This document shows positions 35,145 to 46,125 of a stretch of DNA of 64,000 nt, one piece after another. Below the pieces are notes generated by a model. It was not told where the DNA came from and made no database searches. It was given only the letters and a program-made list of their open reading frames with translations. The position numbers and the translations under genes were made by a program. Source of the stretch: Pseudomonadota bacterium (GTDB lineage: Bacteria > Pseudomonadota > Alphaproteobacteria > Micavibrionales > UBA2020); NCBI GenBank assembly GCA_021849295.1, contig JAJZTA010000014.1:1-64000 (forward strand). The letters are read 5' to 3'. The first letter of the stretch is position 1. Every line of letters starts with the position of its first letter.

Positions 35145-36482
35145 TTACTTGTTCAGCGGCGACCATGCCGGATCGGACGCGTCCGTCGTCGACTTGATCA
35201 TGTGCTCGTTGAAGCCGGTCAGGTCGATCGTGTAAAGACGCGACGAACGCCCGTTGCCGTGCGGCCCCGTCGGCACGACCTTGAAGAAGCAGAGCACGCG
35301 CCCGTTCGGCGACCAGGTGGGCGCCTCGACGTCGAAGCCGTGGGTGATGAGCCGCTCCCCCGTGCCGTCGGGGTGGATGACGCCGATGTAGAACTCGTTT
35401 TTATAGATGCGCGTGAAGGCGATCAGGTCTCCGCGCGGCGACCAGACCGGCGACGCGTAGCGCCCCGAGCCGAAGGTGATGCGGTGCGTGCCCGAACCGT
35501 CGGCGTTCATGACGTAGATCTGCTGCGAGCCGCTGCGGTCGGATTCGAAAGCGACGTATTTTCCATCCGGCGAATAGGTCGGGCTGGTGTTGATGGAATC
35601 GGTATGCGTCAGGCGGACGACGGCGTGGCTGTCGATGTCCATCGTGTAAATGTCGCTGTTGCCGTCGTTGTCGGAGAGACTCATGATGACCTTGCTGCCG
35701 TCGGGCGAGAAGCGCGGCGCGAACGTCATGTTCGGAAAGTCGCCCAGCACCCGCTGTTCGCCCGTGCTGATGTTGTAAAGATAAACGCGCGGCTTGTGAT
35801 TGTAATAGGCCATGTAAGTGATCTGCTGCTGCGTCGGCGAGAAGCGCGGCGTCAGCACGATCGCGCTTCCGTCGGTGAGATAATGGACGTTGGCACCGTC
35901 CTGATCCATGATGGCGAGACGCCGCGTGCGGTCGCCGTAAGGCCCCGTCTCCGCGATATAGACGATGCGGCTGTCGAAATAGCCTTTCTCGCCGGTGATG
36001 CGCTCGTAAATGGAGTCGGCGATGATATGCCCGATCCGCCGCCAGTTGGTCGGCGTCGTCATGTAGGCCATGCCGACGAGCTGCTGCTCGGACTCGACGT
36101 CCCACAGGCGGAACTCGACGCGCGTGCGGTCGCCGCCCGTCGTGCTGACCGTGCCGGTGACGAGCGCCTGCGCGCCCACTGTGCCCCAGGACTTGAAGTC
36201 GGGGTTGGTCGCGGCGTCGCTCGCCTGCTGGATGAAGGATTTCGGGTCGAGCGTCTTGAACAGGCCGGAGCCGTTAAGATCGCCCGAGATGACGGTCACC
36301 AGATCATGCCCGAGGGTCGGATCGCTGCTCACGCTGCCCGCAAAATCCGGTATCGCGATCGGCAGCGGGTTGACCGTGCCCCTGTTGACGTTGAGATGAA
36401 GGTCGGCGCGCGCCGGCGCGATGCCCGCCCCTACAAAAACGAAAACGGCGAAAACGGCCAGCAGGCCACTGCGGAGTTTCAT
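35145..36482 (-). CDS. tolB: Tol-Pal system beta-propeller protein TolB
   Basis: This 445-aa periplasmic protein has a signal peptide (LLAVFAVFVFVGAGIAPARA), an N-terminal alpha/beta domain and a six-bladed propeller with repeated SPDG and W(S/D)P motifs, such as MTFAPRFSPDGSKVIMSLSD. TolB binds Pal and TolA during outer-membrane constriction. It overlaps tolA by four bases. The usual downstream pal gene is absent here. Confidence 0.96.
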   Translation of the reverse strand: MKLRSGLLAVFAVFVFVGAGIAPARADLHLNVNRGTVNPLPIAIPDFAGSVSSDPTLGHDLVTVISGDLNGSGLFKTLDPKSFIQQASDAATNPDFKSWGTVGAQALVTGTVSTTGGDRTRVEFRLWDVESEQQLVGMAYMTTPTNWRRIGHIIADSIYERITGEKGYFDSRIVYIAETGPYGDRTRRLAIMDQDGANVHYLTDGSAIVLTPRFSPTQQQITYMAYYNHKPRVYLYNISTGEQRVLGDFPNMTFAPRFSPDGSKVIMSLSDNDGNSDIYTMDIDSHAVVRLTHTDSINTSPTYSPDGKYVAFESDRSGSQQIYVMNADGSGTHRITFGSGRYASPVWSPRGDLIAFTRIYKNEFYIGVIHPDGTGERLITHGFDVEAPTWSPNGRVLCFFKVVPTGPHGNGRSSRLYTIDLTGFNEHMIKSTTDASDPAWSPLNK

Positions 36483-37273
36483 TGAAACATATCCTTCGGG
36501 TTGAAAGTCACTGTCGTGTTGTTCCAGATATTATACTTATCAGGCGGAAGGTCAAATGGCGAGCATTTTGGGTTGCGCACCGCCCTGAGCGCGCTGTCCG
36601 CCACCGCGCGGAAAACCGGATCGGAATTGTAGCGCGCCTCGTCGACGATGCGCGCCGATTGCAGCGTACGGTCGCGGTTTATAACCATAAAGATGCTGAC
36701 CGACATATCCTCTACGTCCTTTGCGCCAATCGGCACGTTCCAGCAGCTTTCCAGCTGCGTGCGCAGCGCGTCCTCCTCGCTCATCGTCATGCGCTCGCCC
36801 AGAGGGGCCTCCTGCCCCGTCTTCTCCACCGGTTTCGGCGTGCTGTCCTCGAGATTGCGCAGCACGGCGGCGAAATCCTGCGGCTGTTCCTTTTTGACGA
36901 CCTTCTCTTTCTTTCTTTTCTTTTTGATTTTCTCCGGCAGCTTGTTTTTATCCAGCACCACGGTCTTTTCCGGCGGGCGGTCTTGCGGCAGCGGCGGCGC
37001 GACGTCGGGCTGCACCGCTCTGGCGGACATGTTGGTCGGCGCGGGCGTCTTGTGCTTTGGCGGCGGCTTGTCGTTCTTCCGCACGGACGGATGGCGGGAG
37101 AATTCCTTCGTCCGCGTCGTTTTGGAGATGGTGACCAGATCGACCGTGATCGGCGGCGGCATGTCCGGCACGACGGCGGGCAGAAACGGCAGGCCCATGA
37201 TCACGATGGCGAAAATCACCACGTGAAAAGCCATGGATGCGTATACCGATGTGCGCCGCATGTGCGTCACCAC
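36479..37273 (-). CDS. tolA: Tol-Pal system protein TolA
   Basis: This 264-aa inner-membrane protein spans the periplasm. It has one N-terminal anchor (AFHVVIFAIVIMGLPFLP), a Pro/Lys-rich middle (KIKKKRKKEKVVKKEQ) and a C-terminal TonB/TolA-like domain (LRTQLESCWNVPIGAKDVED to DKYNIWNNTTVTF). The middle is much shorter than in E. coli. The start may be GTG at 37273 or the ATG at 37261, which has GGGGTGG upstream. Confidence 0.88.
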   Translation of the reverse strand: MVTHMRRTSVYASMAFHVVIFAIVIMGLPFLPAVVPDMPPPITVDLVTISKTTRTKEFSRHPSVRKNDKPPPKHKTPAPTNMSARAVQPDVAPPLPQDRPPEKTVVLDKNKLPEKIKKKRKKEKVVKKEQPQDFAAVLRNLEDSTPKPVEKTGQEAPLGERMTMSEEDALRTQLESCWNVPIGAKDVEDMSVSIFMVINRDRTLQSARIVDEARYNSDPVFRAVADSALRAVRNPKCSPFDLPPDKYNIWNNTTVTFNPKDMFQ

Positions 37274-37279
37274 CCCATG

Positions 37280-37722
<443 letters not shown>

Positions 37723-37723
<1 letters not shown>

Positions 37724-38475
37724 CAGCGTTTCCCTTGCTGCTCGAGGTGGCGGCTCAAAATAGAGCCGAATTCGGCGGAGAAGGCCTCCAGCCTGTCGCC
37801 GTAACGGCCAAGATCGGTGGAAAACTTGTTGTAGGCCACGACAGCCGGAATGGCGGCGACGAGGCCGAGCGCGGTCGCGAACAGCGCCTCGGCGATGCCG
37901 GGCGCGACGACGGCAAGGCTGGTGTTGCGCTCGCCCGCGATGGCGGAAAAGCTGTTCATGATGCCCCACACCGTGCCAAACAGGCCGATGAACGGCGCGG
38001 TCGAGCCGACGGTGCCGAGGAAGGTCATGTATTTTTCCAGCAGGTTGACCTCGCGGCTGATCGTGGTCGCCATCGCACGGTCGATGCGCTGCTGCAGGCC
38101 GGCGCGCAGGTCGCCCGCGGCAAGGTTCGGGCCGCCGCTTTCCACCGTCAGGTTCCACTCGTTCATGCCCGCGCAGAAGGTGCGCGCCATCGGGTCGCCC
38201 GGCTTGGCCTGAATGCGCTTGTAGAGTTTCTCCAGCGCCTCGCCCGACCAGAAGGAGTTCTCGAACTTGTTGGCCTTGGAATTCAGGCTCTTGAACGTCG
38301 CCCATTTGTCGAAGATGATCGCCCAGCTCCAGATCGACGCCGAAACGAGGATCAGCAGAATGCACTTCACGATCAGGTCGGCCTGCAAAAACAGCCCCCA
38401 GACCGAAAGGTCATGCGCCGCGTGCGACCCCGCAAGCACCACGGAACTCGTGCCCGCAACCGGTAATGCCACCAT
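37723..38475 (-). CDS. tolQ: Tol-Pal system protein TolQ
   Basis: This 250-aa MotA/TolQ/ExbB proton-channel protein has three membrane helices, the first in [20 protein letters not shown]. The conserved core [20 protein letters not shown] is followed by [20 protein letters not shown]. With TolR it powers TolA. The gene follows ybgC as in other Tol operons. Confidence 0.96.
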
Positions 38476-38487
38476 CGTTTTTTCTCC

Positions 38488-38907
38488 CTAAGATTTTGAA
38501 CGGTATATCTTTTTGATCTCCGCAGGTAATCTGGCAGCTTTGAAACTGCTGTCAACACAAACGAGCGTAACTTTGATTTCTGTCAACAACCTGTCAGCGC
38601 AAAAAATATCCTGCTTGATTTCCATACTCGCGCCGCCGACCCGCGTAATCTCCGACCGGACGGTCAGCTCGTCGTCGAGCTTGGCGGGCGCCTTGTATTG
38701 CAAGTTCGCCGAAACGACGGCGAATGCCTTTCCGCCCTCTTTGAGCAACGGCGCGTGTTCGTAGCCCGCCGCGCGGAGCATTTCGGTGCGTCCGCGCTCG
38801 GCGAAGGCAAGATAGCGCGCATGGTAGACCACGCCGCCGGCGTCGGTGTCTTCGTAATACACGCGGATTTTCAGTTCATGGGAAGCCACGGCGTTATAGT
38901 TCCTCAC
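38488..38907 (-). CDS. ybgC: YbgC-type acyl-CoA thioesterase of the Tol operon
   Basis: This 139-aa hot-dog-fold thioesterase has the catalytic Asp in [17 protein letters not shown] near the N-terminus, and the rest matches the family in length. YbgC acts on short acyl-CoAs or acyl-ACP and is usually the first Tol gene. It overlaps the end of ruvB by 14 bases, which links the ruv and tol genes into one unit. Confidence 0.92.
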   Translation of the reverse strand: MRNYNAVASHELKIRVYYEDTDAGGVVYHARYLAFAERGRTEMLRAAGYEHAPLLKEGGKAFAVVSANLQYKAPAKLDDELTVRSEITRVGGASMEIKQDIFCADRLLTEIKVTLVCVDSSFKAARLPAEIKKIYRSKS

Positions 38908-39964
38908 CCGCTGGCAGGTCGATCATCAGCGCCATCTGGCGGTCTTTGGCGTTGGCGGGCGGCGGCAGGCCGAGGTATTTGTAGCCGTTGTCGGAAATCA
39001 TGCGCCCGCGCGGCGTGCGGATGATCAGCCCGCACTGGATCAGGTACGGCTCGACCGTTTCCTCCAGCACGTCGCGCTGTTCGGAAAGCGCGGCGGAAAT
39101 CGTCTCGATGCCCGCGGGCCCGCCCGCGTAATTGTCCGCGATGCACTGCATGTAGCGGCGGTCCATGGAATCCAGCCCCTGCTTGTCGACTTCGAGCTTA
39201 AGAAGCGCGGCGTCGGCGATTTTGGCGTCGACCTTCTTCACTTTATCGACAGCGGCGAAATCCCGCACGCGCCTTGTCAGCCTGCCCGCGATGCGCGGCG
39301 TGCCGCGGGAACGGCGCGCGATCTCGAACGCGCCCTCCGGCGTGATGTCCATGCCGATGATGTTGGATCCGCGCAGGACGATCTCCGCCAGTTCGTCGGC
39401 GGCATAAAATTCCAGCCGCAGCGGAATGCCGAAGCGCTCGCGCAACGGGCGCGTGATCAGGCCGGAGCGCGTCGTCGCGCCGACCAGCGTGAAGGGCGGC
39501 AGGTCGATGCGCACCGAGCGCGCCGCGGGCCCCTCGCCGATGATGAGGTCAAGCTGGCGGTCTTCCATGGCGGGATAGAGAATTTCCTCGACCGCCGTAT
39601 TGAGACGGTGGATTTCGTCGATGAACAAAACGTCGTGCGGCTGCAGGTTGGTGAGAATGGCGGCGAGATCGCCCGCCTTGGAAATCACCGGCCCCGAGGT
39701 GGCGCGAAAGCCGACTTTCATCTCGCGGCTGATGATCTGCGCCAGCGTCGTTTTGCCCAGCCCCGGCGGGCCGAAGAGCAGGACGTGGTCGAGCGGCTCG
39801 TTGCGCGCGCGCGCCGCCTCTATAAACACCTTGAGATTTTCGCGCGATTTTTTCTGGCCGATGAACTCGTCGATCGACAGCGGACGGATGGACAACTCGT
39901 CGCTATCCTTTTCCGGCTGGTAGGCGGGCGCGATTTCGCGCTGGGCTTGCACCTCGGAGGTCAT
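38894..39964 (-). CDS. ruvB: Holliday junction branch migration helicase RuvB
   Basis: This 356-aa AAA+ motor pumps DNA through the RuvA-bound junction. Walker [10 protein letters not shown], Walker [11 protein letters not shown], sensor [12 protein letters not shown] and the winged-helix C-terminus ([17 protein letters not shown]) are intact. It overlaps ruvA by four bases. Confidence 0.97.
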   Translation of the reverse strand: MTSEVQAQREIAPAYQPEKDSDELSIRPLSIDEFIGQKKSRENLKVFIEAARARNEPLDHVLLFGPPGLGKTTLAQIISREMKVGFRATSGPVISKAGDLAAILTNLQPHDVLFIDEIHRLNTAVEEILYPAMEDRQLDLIIGEGPAARSVRIDLPPFTLVGATTRSGLITRPLRERFGIPLRLEFYAADELAEIVLRGSNIIGMDITPEGAFEIARRSRGTPRIAGRLTRRVRDFAAVDKVKKVDAKIADAALLKLEVDKQGLDSMDRRYMQCIADNYAGGPAGIETISAALSEQRDVLEETVEPYLIQCGLIIRTPRGRMISDNGYKYLGLPPPANAKDRQMALMIDLPAGEEL

Positions 39965-40608
39965 GCGCTCAACTCCTTCAGGCTTTCACGGATCAGATCG
40001 CCGAGCGGGAGATTGTCGCCCTTCTCACGCAGCACGTCGGCGACGGCGCTGAAGGCCTCGCTGCGGCCATAGCCGAGATTGATCAGCGCGGAAACGGCGT
40101 CGTTGCTGGCGGTAATCGGCAGTTCGGCGACGGGCGCGGAGCCCTTGCCTTTTTTGCCGGTGGCGGATTGCGCCTGCTCTGTCGCCGCCTGTCCGAGCGC
40201 CATCTTGCCCGCCTTCTCTTTCAGTTCGGTAATGATGCGCACGGCAAGTTTCTCGCCAACGCCGTCCGCCATCTTGATCGCCGCCTTGTCCTGCGAGGCG
40301 ATCACCACCGGCAAACGGTCGGCAGGCACGGCGGCCAGAATGGCCTGCGCCACTTTCGCGCCGACGCCCTGCACGGTGCACAGGATCAGGAACCATTCCT
40401 TTTCCGCCGCGTCGGCAAAGCCGTAGAGCGTGATCTGGTCCTCGCGCACGATGGTCTCGATCAGCAAACTGACGGGCGTGCCTTTCTTGGAGCCGATCTT
40501 GGCCAGCGTGCGGCTCGACGCATAAACCAGATAGCCGACGCCGTTCACGTCGATAATGACGTAGTTCGTGCCGACGCTGTCGATCAAACCGGAAAGTTTC
40601 GCGATCAC
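39961..40608 (-). CDS. ruvA: Holliday junction DNA helicase subunit RuvA
   Basis: This 215-aa tetrameric protein holds the Holliday junction. The OB domain ([20 protein letters not shown]), helix-hairpin-helix region ([20 protein letters not shown]) and C-terminal RuvB-binding domain ([17 protein letters not shown]) are present. The start is GTG at 40608, within the last bases of ruvC (GTGA overlap). The longer frame upstream is an out-of-frame shadow of ruvC. Confidence 0.95.
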   Translation of the reverse strand: MIAKLSGLIDSVGTNYVIIDVNGVGYLVYASSRTLAKIGSKKGTPVSLLIETIVREDQITLYGFADAAEKEWFLILCTVQGVGAKVAQAILAAVPADRLPVVIASQDKAAIKMADGVGEKLAVRIITELKEKAGKMALGQAATEQAQSATGKKGKGSAPVAELPITASNDAVSALINLGYGRSEAFSAVADVLREKGDNLPLGDLIRESLKELSA

Positions 40609-41111
40609 CTGACGCCCCCGCTCATGATCCCGCCCATCTTCACGCGGCTGGACGAGTGGTTGGCGTGGCAGATGGCGACGGCGAGCGCGTCCGCCGCGTC
40701 GGGCGATGCCTCGACGCCAGGGAGCAGCGTGCGGATCATCATCTGCACCTGTTCCTTTTCCGCGTGACCCGCGCCGACGACGGATTTCTTCACCAGATTG
40801 GCGGGATATTCCGACACCGGAATGCCGAACTTCGCGGGCGCGAGCAGCGCGATGCCGCGCGCCAGACCCAACTTCAACGAAGATGCGGGATTTTTGTTCA
40901 CGAACACTTCCTCGACCGCTGCTTCTTCCGGCAGCCAGATTTTCATTTGCTGCATCAGGCCGTCGAAGATCTCCGCCAGACGGCGCGCCGACGGCGATTT
41001 CGCCCCAGTCGCCACCACGCCATGCGAGATATGCGAGATTCTGTTGCCCTGCACGTCGATCAGCCCCCAGCCCGTGCGCTGCAGTCCCGGATCGATACCA
41101 ATAATTCTCAT
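40605..41111 (-). CDS. ruvC: Crossover junction endodeoxyribonuclease RuvC
   Basis: This 168-aa resolvase has the catalytic acidic residues in IIGIDPGLQRTGWG, in VEEVFVNKNP, and in ASPDAADALAVAICH. The start at 41111 is where the first conserved strand begins. The frame extends to 41201 but without a conserved sequence. It is the first of the ruvC-ruvA-ruvB genes. Confidence 0.96.
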   Translation of the reverse strand: MRIIGIDPGLQRTGWGLIDVQGNRISHISHGVVATGAKSPSARRLAEIFDGLMQQMKIWLPEEAAVEEVFVNKNPASSLKLGLARGIALLAPAKFGIPVSEYPANLVKKSVVGAGHAEKEQVQMMIRTLLPGVEASPDAADALAVAICHANHSSSRVKMGGIMSGGVR

Positions 41112-41209
41112 AATCCACACCCCAAGATGAACGAGCGACGCATTTGAGTATAAACCGTGAACAGACGGGAATGCACGCGAATATTTATAGCTCGCCCGCA
41201 TCTCTCCAC

Positions 41210-41680
41210 TTAGGCCTCCAGCTTCGCGACCTTGCGGATATAAACGACAAAATCGGGATCTTCACCGGGCAGCAACTCGGGCAAAAAGGCGCGGAAATCC
41301 GGCCGCGTGCACCAGAAGAGGATGTAATCCTCCCACGTCGACCAGAGGCGCTGCGCGTCCCTGTCCATCTTCTGCTCGTAGACGAGGATAAAGGCCTGCT
41401 CGAACAGCGAAATCAAGGAGTCGAAAATGATCCTCTTGCGCTCTTTTTGCTCCAGCGTGAGTTCGCGGTCGGGAACGGGATTGGTGCGCAGACGAAGATC
41501 GGCGTTGCGGATGAGCAGATCGTTGAACTTCGCGTATTCCTCGGCGAGTTCCTGATACATCTCCTCGTTCTTGACCTTTCTCTCCCTGCTTTGCTCGTAC
41601 ATGAAAAGCGCGATGGCATAAGGTGCGGAAAGAGCCAGCGCGATGTTTGCCGCCACTGCCCAGAATTCCGAAACGGTCAT
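41210..41680 (-). CDS. Hypothetical membrane-anchored protein, 156 aa
   Basis: The family is not firmly recognised. There is one N-terminal membrane helix ([20 protein letters not shown]) followed by a charged helical cytoplasmic domain with many Arg, Glu and aromatic residues ([17 protein letters not shown]). The layout resembles small DUF6082-like proteins, which I cannot confirm. It overlaps yebC by four bases and lies upstream of ruvC. Confidence 0.65.
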   Translation of the reverse strand: MTVSEFWAVAANIALALSAPYAIALFMYEQSRERKVKNEEMYQELAEEYAKFNDLLIRNADLRLRTNPVPDRELTLEQKERKRIIFDSLISLFEQAFILVYEQKMDRDAQRLWSTWEDYILFWCTRPDFRAFLPELLPGEDPDFVVYIRKVAKLEA

Positions 41681-42432
41681 GATGCCATCAACTCTGCCAT
41701 AACGGAGTCGTCCACTTCGAAGTTGGCGAAGACGTTCTGCACGTCGTCGCTGTCTTCCAGCGTTTCTATCATCGCGAGCAAGCTTTTCGCCTGATCGGGC
41801 GTGACGGCGACGGTGTTGTTGGGCTTCCAGATAATGCCGGATTCCTGCGCTGCGCCGAATTTCGCCTCCAGCGCTTCCTTGACGGCGATGAAATCCGACG
41901 GCTGGGTCGTGACCTCGTGCGCGTCGCCCGAGGATTCCACGTTGTCCGCCCCCGCCTCGACGGCGGCCTCGAACATTTTATCGTCCGCCGCGACACTGGC
42001 CGGAAAGGTGATCGACCCTAGCCTAGCGAACATGAAGCTGACCGAATTCGTCTCGCCCATCGCGCCGCCGTTTTTGGAGAAAGCGACGCGAACGTCGCCC
42101 GCCGTGCGGTTGCGGTTGTCGGTCAGCGCCTCGACGATCACCGCGACGCCGCCGGGGCCGTAGCCCTCGTAGCGGATTTCCTCATAATTCGAGGCGTCGC
42201 CGCTGTTGGGGTTGCCGAGCTCGATCGCCCGTTTGATGCGGTCGTTGGGCATATTGCATTTGCGTGCCTCGACGATGGCGTTGCGCAGGCGCGGGTTGGC
42301 GTCGGGATCGGGCTGCCCCGTCTTCGCCGCCACTGTAATTTCGCGCGCCAGCTTATTGAAAACCTTGGCTTTCTTTTTATCCTGTGCACCTTTGCGGTGC
42401 ATGATGTTCTTGAACTGGGAATGACCGGCCAT
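41677..42432 (-). CDS. yebC: YebC/PmpR (TACO1) family protein
   Basis: This 251-aa protein begins [20 protein letters not shown], the family hallmark. It continues with NARLRNAI-like ([20 protein letters not shown]), [20 protein letters not shown] and [10 protein letters not shown]. Family members were named transcriptional regulators and are now also linked to relief of ribosome stalling. The conserved ruvC neighbourhood fits. Confidence 0.95.
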   Translation of the reverse strand: MAGHSQFKNIMHRKGAQDKKKAKVFNKLAREITVAAKTGQPDPDANPRLRNAIVEARKCNMPNDRIKRAIELGNPNSGDASNYEEIRYEGYGPGGVAVIVEALTDNRNRTAGDVRVAFSKNGGAMGETNSVSFMFARLGSITFPASVAADDKMFEAAVEAGADNVESSGDAHEVTTQPSDFIAVKEALEAKFGAAQESGIIWKPNNTVAVTPDQAKSLLAMIETLEDSDDVQNVFANFEVDDSVMAELMAS

Positions 42433-42531
42433 GCCGCGACGCCTCTTTTATTGATTGGAGTGGCTTGTTTTTAGCATAAGCCACGCTTTTGAGAAAGGAT
42501 GTTTCTCTTTTGTACCGTATCGCTATTATGA

Positions 42532-43725
42532 CTATTTTGTTAAGTCTTTCAGCCCCGCGCCAAGCTCCGCCCGCTCCTTCTTCGTCATGTGCGTGGCGTT
42601 GCCGAGCGGCATGGTGTCGTGGTCGACCGCCTGCGCCTCGATCAGCGGCGCGTATTTTTTGATTTCCGGCATGGTGTCGAATTCGATGCCTTTCGGCGCG
42701 GTGGTGAAGCCCGCTTCGGTCGGCATGTCGCTGTGGCAGGCGCTGCAGCGTTCGCGGACGATCAGCCGCACTTCTTCGGGCGAAACCTTGCCGACATGCG
42801 CGGCGACGACCGGATTGCCGTTATGCGCGGAAACGAACAGCGCGACGATGACAATGCCCAATGCGCCCGTGACCGGATACCAATAGTTGACGTTGCCCTT
42901 GTGCTTGAGGTTGAAAAACTGCCGGATCGGCCACGCCGCCGCCGCCAGCCCCGCCAGCACCAGCCAGTTGTGCGGCACGCTGTAGAGCATCGGGTAATGG
43001 TTGCTGATCATCACCAGCAGTACGGGCAGAGTCATATAATTGTTATGCACCGAGCGTTGCTTGGCCTCCGCGCCGAGGCGCGGGTCCGGCTCTTTGCCCG
43101 CCAGCAGCGCGGCGACGACCTTTTTCTGATTGGGAATGATGACCCTGAAGACGTTCGCCACCATCACCGTGCCGAGCATCGCGCCGACGTGGATGAACGC
43201 GCCGCGGCCCGAGAAAATATGGCACAGCGCATAAGCCCCCGCCGTGACCGCAAAGAACCACACATACCCGAACAGCTTGTTGTTGCGGCCGATGGCGGAA
43301 CGGCACAGCTCGTCATAGAAAACCCAGCCGCCGAAGATGAACGAGAGGCCGATGAACGCCGCCTGAAACGGCGTCAGCGCCATTTTCGAAGGATCAATCA
43401 GGTAAAGGTTCGCGTTGTAATAATACATCAGGCAGAGCAGAGAAAAGCCGCTGATCCACGTGAAATAGGCCTCCCACATGAACCAGTGCAGGTGCTTGGG
43501 CATGTGCGCGGGCGCGACGGCATATTTCTTGGGATTATAAAACCCGCCGCCGTGCACGGCCCAGAGCTCGCCCGTGACGCCGGCCTTTTTCTCTTCAGCA
43601 GAAGGCGCTGTCAGGCTGTTGTCCAGCCAGACGAAATAGAACGACGCGCCGATCCAAGCGATGCCCGTGATGACATGCAGCCAGCGGAGCGCGAGATTCA
43701 GCCATGCGGCGTAGTCGATGATCAT
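42532..43725 (-). CDS. puuD: Urate hydroxylase PuuD with C-terminal cytochrome c domain
   Basis: This 397-aa membrane protein has about eight hydrophobic helices, beginning LALRWLHVITGIAWIGASFY, matching the PuuD urate oxidase family. After the membrane part (about residue 300) comes a small cytochrome c domain with a heme site RCSACHSD near 325 and an axial Met candidate in DTMPLGNATHM. PuuD oxidises urate to 5-hydroxyisourate and passes electrons to the respiratory chain. It follows the xanthine dehydrogenase and malate synthase genes on the same strand, one base after aceB. Confidence 0.88.
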   Translation of the reverse strand: MIIDYAAWLNLALRWLHVITGIAWIGASFYFVWLDNSLTAPSAEEKKAGVTGELWAVHGGGFYNPKKYAVAPAHMPKHLHWFMWEAYFTWISGFSLLCLMYYYNANLYLIDPSKMALTPFQAAFIGLSFIFGGWVFYDELCRSAIGRNNKLFGYVWFFAVTAGAYALCHIFSGRGAFIHVGAMLGTVMVANVFRVIIPNQKKVVAALLAGKEPDPRLGAEAKQRSVHNNYMTLPVLLVMISNHYPMLYSVPHNWLVLAGLAAAAWPIRQFFNLKHKGNVNYWYPVTGALGIVIVALFVSAHNGNPVVAAHVGKVSPEEVRLIVRERCSACHSDMPTEAGFTTAPKGIEFDTMPEIKKYAPLIEAQAVDHDTMPLGNATHMTKKERAELGAGLKDLTK

Positions 43726-43726
43726 G

Positions 43727-45337
43727 TCAAGCCTGCTTCGCCTTGTTCGCGGGTTCCTTCTCATAGGCCAGCACCATCTCGTAGGCCTTGGTGGTGAGGA
43801 ACTCGTCGAGCTTTTCCGCCATCACCATGTCGCGGAACAGCAGCGAGGCGTCGTGCAGGTGCTTGTCGCGGCCGAGTTCGCCCGTCAGCTTCATGGTTTC
43901 CTGCTTCATCAGCTCCAGCATCAGCTCGTCGTTCAGCACGCGGCCGTCTTTCATCATGACCTTGTGATGCCGCCACTGCCAAAGCTGGGTGCGGGAGATT
44001 TCCGCCGTCGCCGCGTCTTCCATCAGGTTGTAGAGCGGCACGCAGCCGTTGCCGCCGAGCCAGGCGCGCATATAGAGGATGCCGACGTTGATGTTTTTCC
44101 GCACGCCCGCCTCGGTCACCTCGCCTTGCGGCACGGTCAGCAGGTCTTGCGCGGTGACGTTCACGTCCGTGCGCAGTTTGTCGAGCTGGTTCGCCATCGG
44201 CATGTAGCGGTCGAACATCGCGCGCGCCACGGGCACCAGACCCGGATGCGCGACCCAGGTGCCGTCGTGGCCGTCCTCGGCCTCGCGCTTCTTGTCCGCG
44301 CCGACTTTTTCCATCGCCATCCGGTTCGCGGCTTCGTCGTTCTTGATGGGGATTTGCGCCGCCATGCCGCCCATCGCAAAGGCCTTGCGCTTGTGGCAGG
44401 TTTTGATGAGCAATTGACTATAAGAGCGCAGGAAGTGCGATTGCATCGTCACCGTGTCGCGATCCGGCAGCACGAAGGATTTATGCTGCGAGAACCGCTT
44501 GATGAAATTGAAGATATAATCCCACCGCCCGCAATTGAGGCCGACGATATGATCGCGCAGGACGGAGAGGATTTCATCCATCTGGAAGGCGGCGGTGATC
44601 GTCTCGATCAGCACCGTCACGCGCACCGTGCCGCGCGGCAGGTTCAGCGCGTCTTCGGCGTGGCTGATGACCTCGCTCCACAATTGCACCTCGTGATAGC
44701 TCTCCATCTTCGGCAGGTAATAATAAGGCCCCGTGCCGCGCTCGCGCAGCACCTTGGCGTTGTGGAAGAGGTACAGCCCGAAATCGAAGAACGATGCGGA
44801 GAGCGGCTCGCCTTCGAGCAGCAAATGTTTTTCCTCCATATGCAGCCCGCGCGGGCGCACCATCAGCACGGCGGTTTTGTCGTTCAGCTTGTATTCCTTG
44901 CCGTTCGACGGGTCGAAGAACGAGATGCGGCGGGTGTTGGCGTCCATCAGGTTGATCTGGCCTTTGACGAGATTCTCCCACGTCGGCGTGCTGGAATCCT
45001 CGAAATCCGCCATAAAGACGTTCGCGCCGGAATTGAGCGCGTTGATGATCATCTTGCGGTCGACGGGGCCGGTGATTTCCACGCGGCGGTCGAGCAGGTC
45101 CTCCGGCGCGGGGCGCACCGTCCAGTCCGCGGCGCGGATGCCCGCCGTTTCGGTCGGGAAATCGAGCTTGCCGGTTGCGTCCAGCTCTTTCTGGCGCTGC
45201 GCGCGGTCTTCCATCAGCTCGCGGCGGCGGTGGCCGAAATAGTCCTCGAGGTCGAGAATGAAATCCAGCGCCTCGGGCGTGAAAACGCGCTCCTGATCGG
45301 GGATTTTCTCCGCTTCGACTTTCAATCCGTATTTCAT
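43727..45337 (-). CDS. aceB: Malate synthase A
   Basis: This 536-aa enzyme condenses glyoxylate and acetyl-CoA to malate. The catalytic regions are visible: MVRPRGLHMEEKH, VTVLIETITAAFQMDEIL, GLNCGRWDYIFNFIK and the late YLEDAATAE-like NLMEDAATAEISR with the general base Asp. GAGGAG precedes the ATG. No isocitrate lyase is nearby. Its place between xdhC and puuD suggests it handles glyoxylate from purine breakdown. Confidence 0.94.
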   Translation of the reverse strand: MKYGLKVEAEKIPDQERVFTPEALDFILDLEDYFGHRRRELMEDRAQRQKELDATGKLDFPTETAGIRAADWTVRPAPEDLLDRRVEITGPVDRKMIINALNSGANVFMADFEDSSTPTWENLVKGQINLMDANTRRISFFDPSNGKEYKLNDKTAVLMVRPRGLHMEEKHLLLEGEPLSASFFDFGLYLFHNAKVLRERGTGPYYYLPKMESYHEVQLWSEVISHAEDALNLPRGTVRVTVLIETITAAFQMDEILSVLRDHIVGLNCGRWDYIFNFIKRFSQHKSFVLPDRDTVTMQSHFLRSYSQLLIKTCHKRKAFAMGGMAAQIPIKNDEAANRMAMEKVGADKKREAEDGHDGTWVAHPGLVPVARAMFDRYMPMANQLDKLRTDVNVTAQDLLTVPQGEVTEAGVRKNINVGILYMRAWLGGNGCVPLYNLMEDAATAEISRTQLWQWRHHKVMMKDGRVLNDELMLELMKQETMKLTGELGRDKHLHDASLLFRDMVMAEKLDEFLTTKAYEMVLAYEKEPANKAKQA

Positions 45338-46125
45338 GCCGCGTTCTCCTCTTGTTGTTCTTCCACGCAGGGCGTGAGGCCGCGCGTGAGCAATTCCGCC
45401 GCCAGAGCGATCGCGATCTCGCGCGGATGCTTGCCCATGACGCCTTTGATGCCGATCGGGCAGACCAGCCGTTGCGTGTCCAATTTTAATGTTTGCAATC
45501 TTTTTCTGAACCGTGCCGATTTCGTTTTCGAGCCGATCATGCCGAGGTAGGCGAATGTGCCGTGTTCCAAGGCCGCCTTGACGATCTCGAAATCGAGCGC
45601 GTGGTTGTGGGTCATGACGACGATGTAGGTCGCGTCCGTCGCGTCTTTTATCTTGTCGGTCAGGCGCGTGGTGACGATCTTTTTGCAGTTCTGCGGAATG
45701 TCTGCGGGGAATTCGTCCGCGCGCTCGTCCACCCATGTGACGCCGACCGGCAAGCCGTCCAGCACCTTCACCACCTCGCGCCCGACGTGCCCCGCCCCGA
45801 AAAGCAGCACCTTCTTGCGTTGCGTGGTGAACGGCTCTAGCAGCACCGTCACATGCCCGCCGCAGCATTGCGCCAGCGCGGGGCCGAGGGGATAATCCTT
45901 GGTTTGCGGCCCTGCTGTCGCGGCCGACAAAAGCTTCCGTGCCGCCGCGACGGATTCAAACTCGAGAGCGCCGCCGCCGATGGTGCCGAACTGTTTGTCC
46001 GCCGTGACGACCATCTTCGTCCCCGCCTCGCGCGGCGTCGAGCCTTTGGCCTCCGTCACCGTGATGAGAACGCAGGGCGTTTCGCTCGCGCGGAGATCGG
46101 TCAATACGTCCAACCAGTCGTTCAT
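45334..46125 (-). CDS. xdhC: Xanthine dehydrogenase accessory protein XdhC
   Basis: This 263-aa chaperone binds molybdenum cofactor and inserts its sulfurated form into XdhB. It has ITVTEAKGSTPREAGTKMVV, the Cys-containing AQCCGGHVTVLLEPF, a Rossmann-like LLFGAGHVGREVVKVL, and the C-terminal IGSKTKSARFRKRL and IGIKGVMGKHPREIAIAL motifs. It overlaps both neighbours by four bases, the tight order xdhB-xdhC-aceB. Confidence 0.93.
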   Translation of the reverse strand: MNDWLDVLTDLRASETPCVLITVTEAKGSTPREAGTKMVVTADKQFGTIGGGALEFESVAAARKLLSAATAGPQTKDYPLGPALAQCCGGHVTVLLEPFTTQRKKVLLFGAGHVGREVVKVLDGLPVGVTWVDERADEFPADIPQNCKKIVTTRLTDKIKDATDATYIVVMTHNHALDFEIVKAALEHGTFAYLGMIGSKTKSARFRKRLQTLKLDTQRLVCPIGIKGVMGKHPREIAIALAAELLTRGLTPCVEEQQEENAA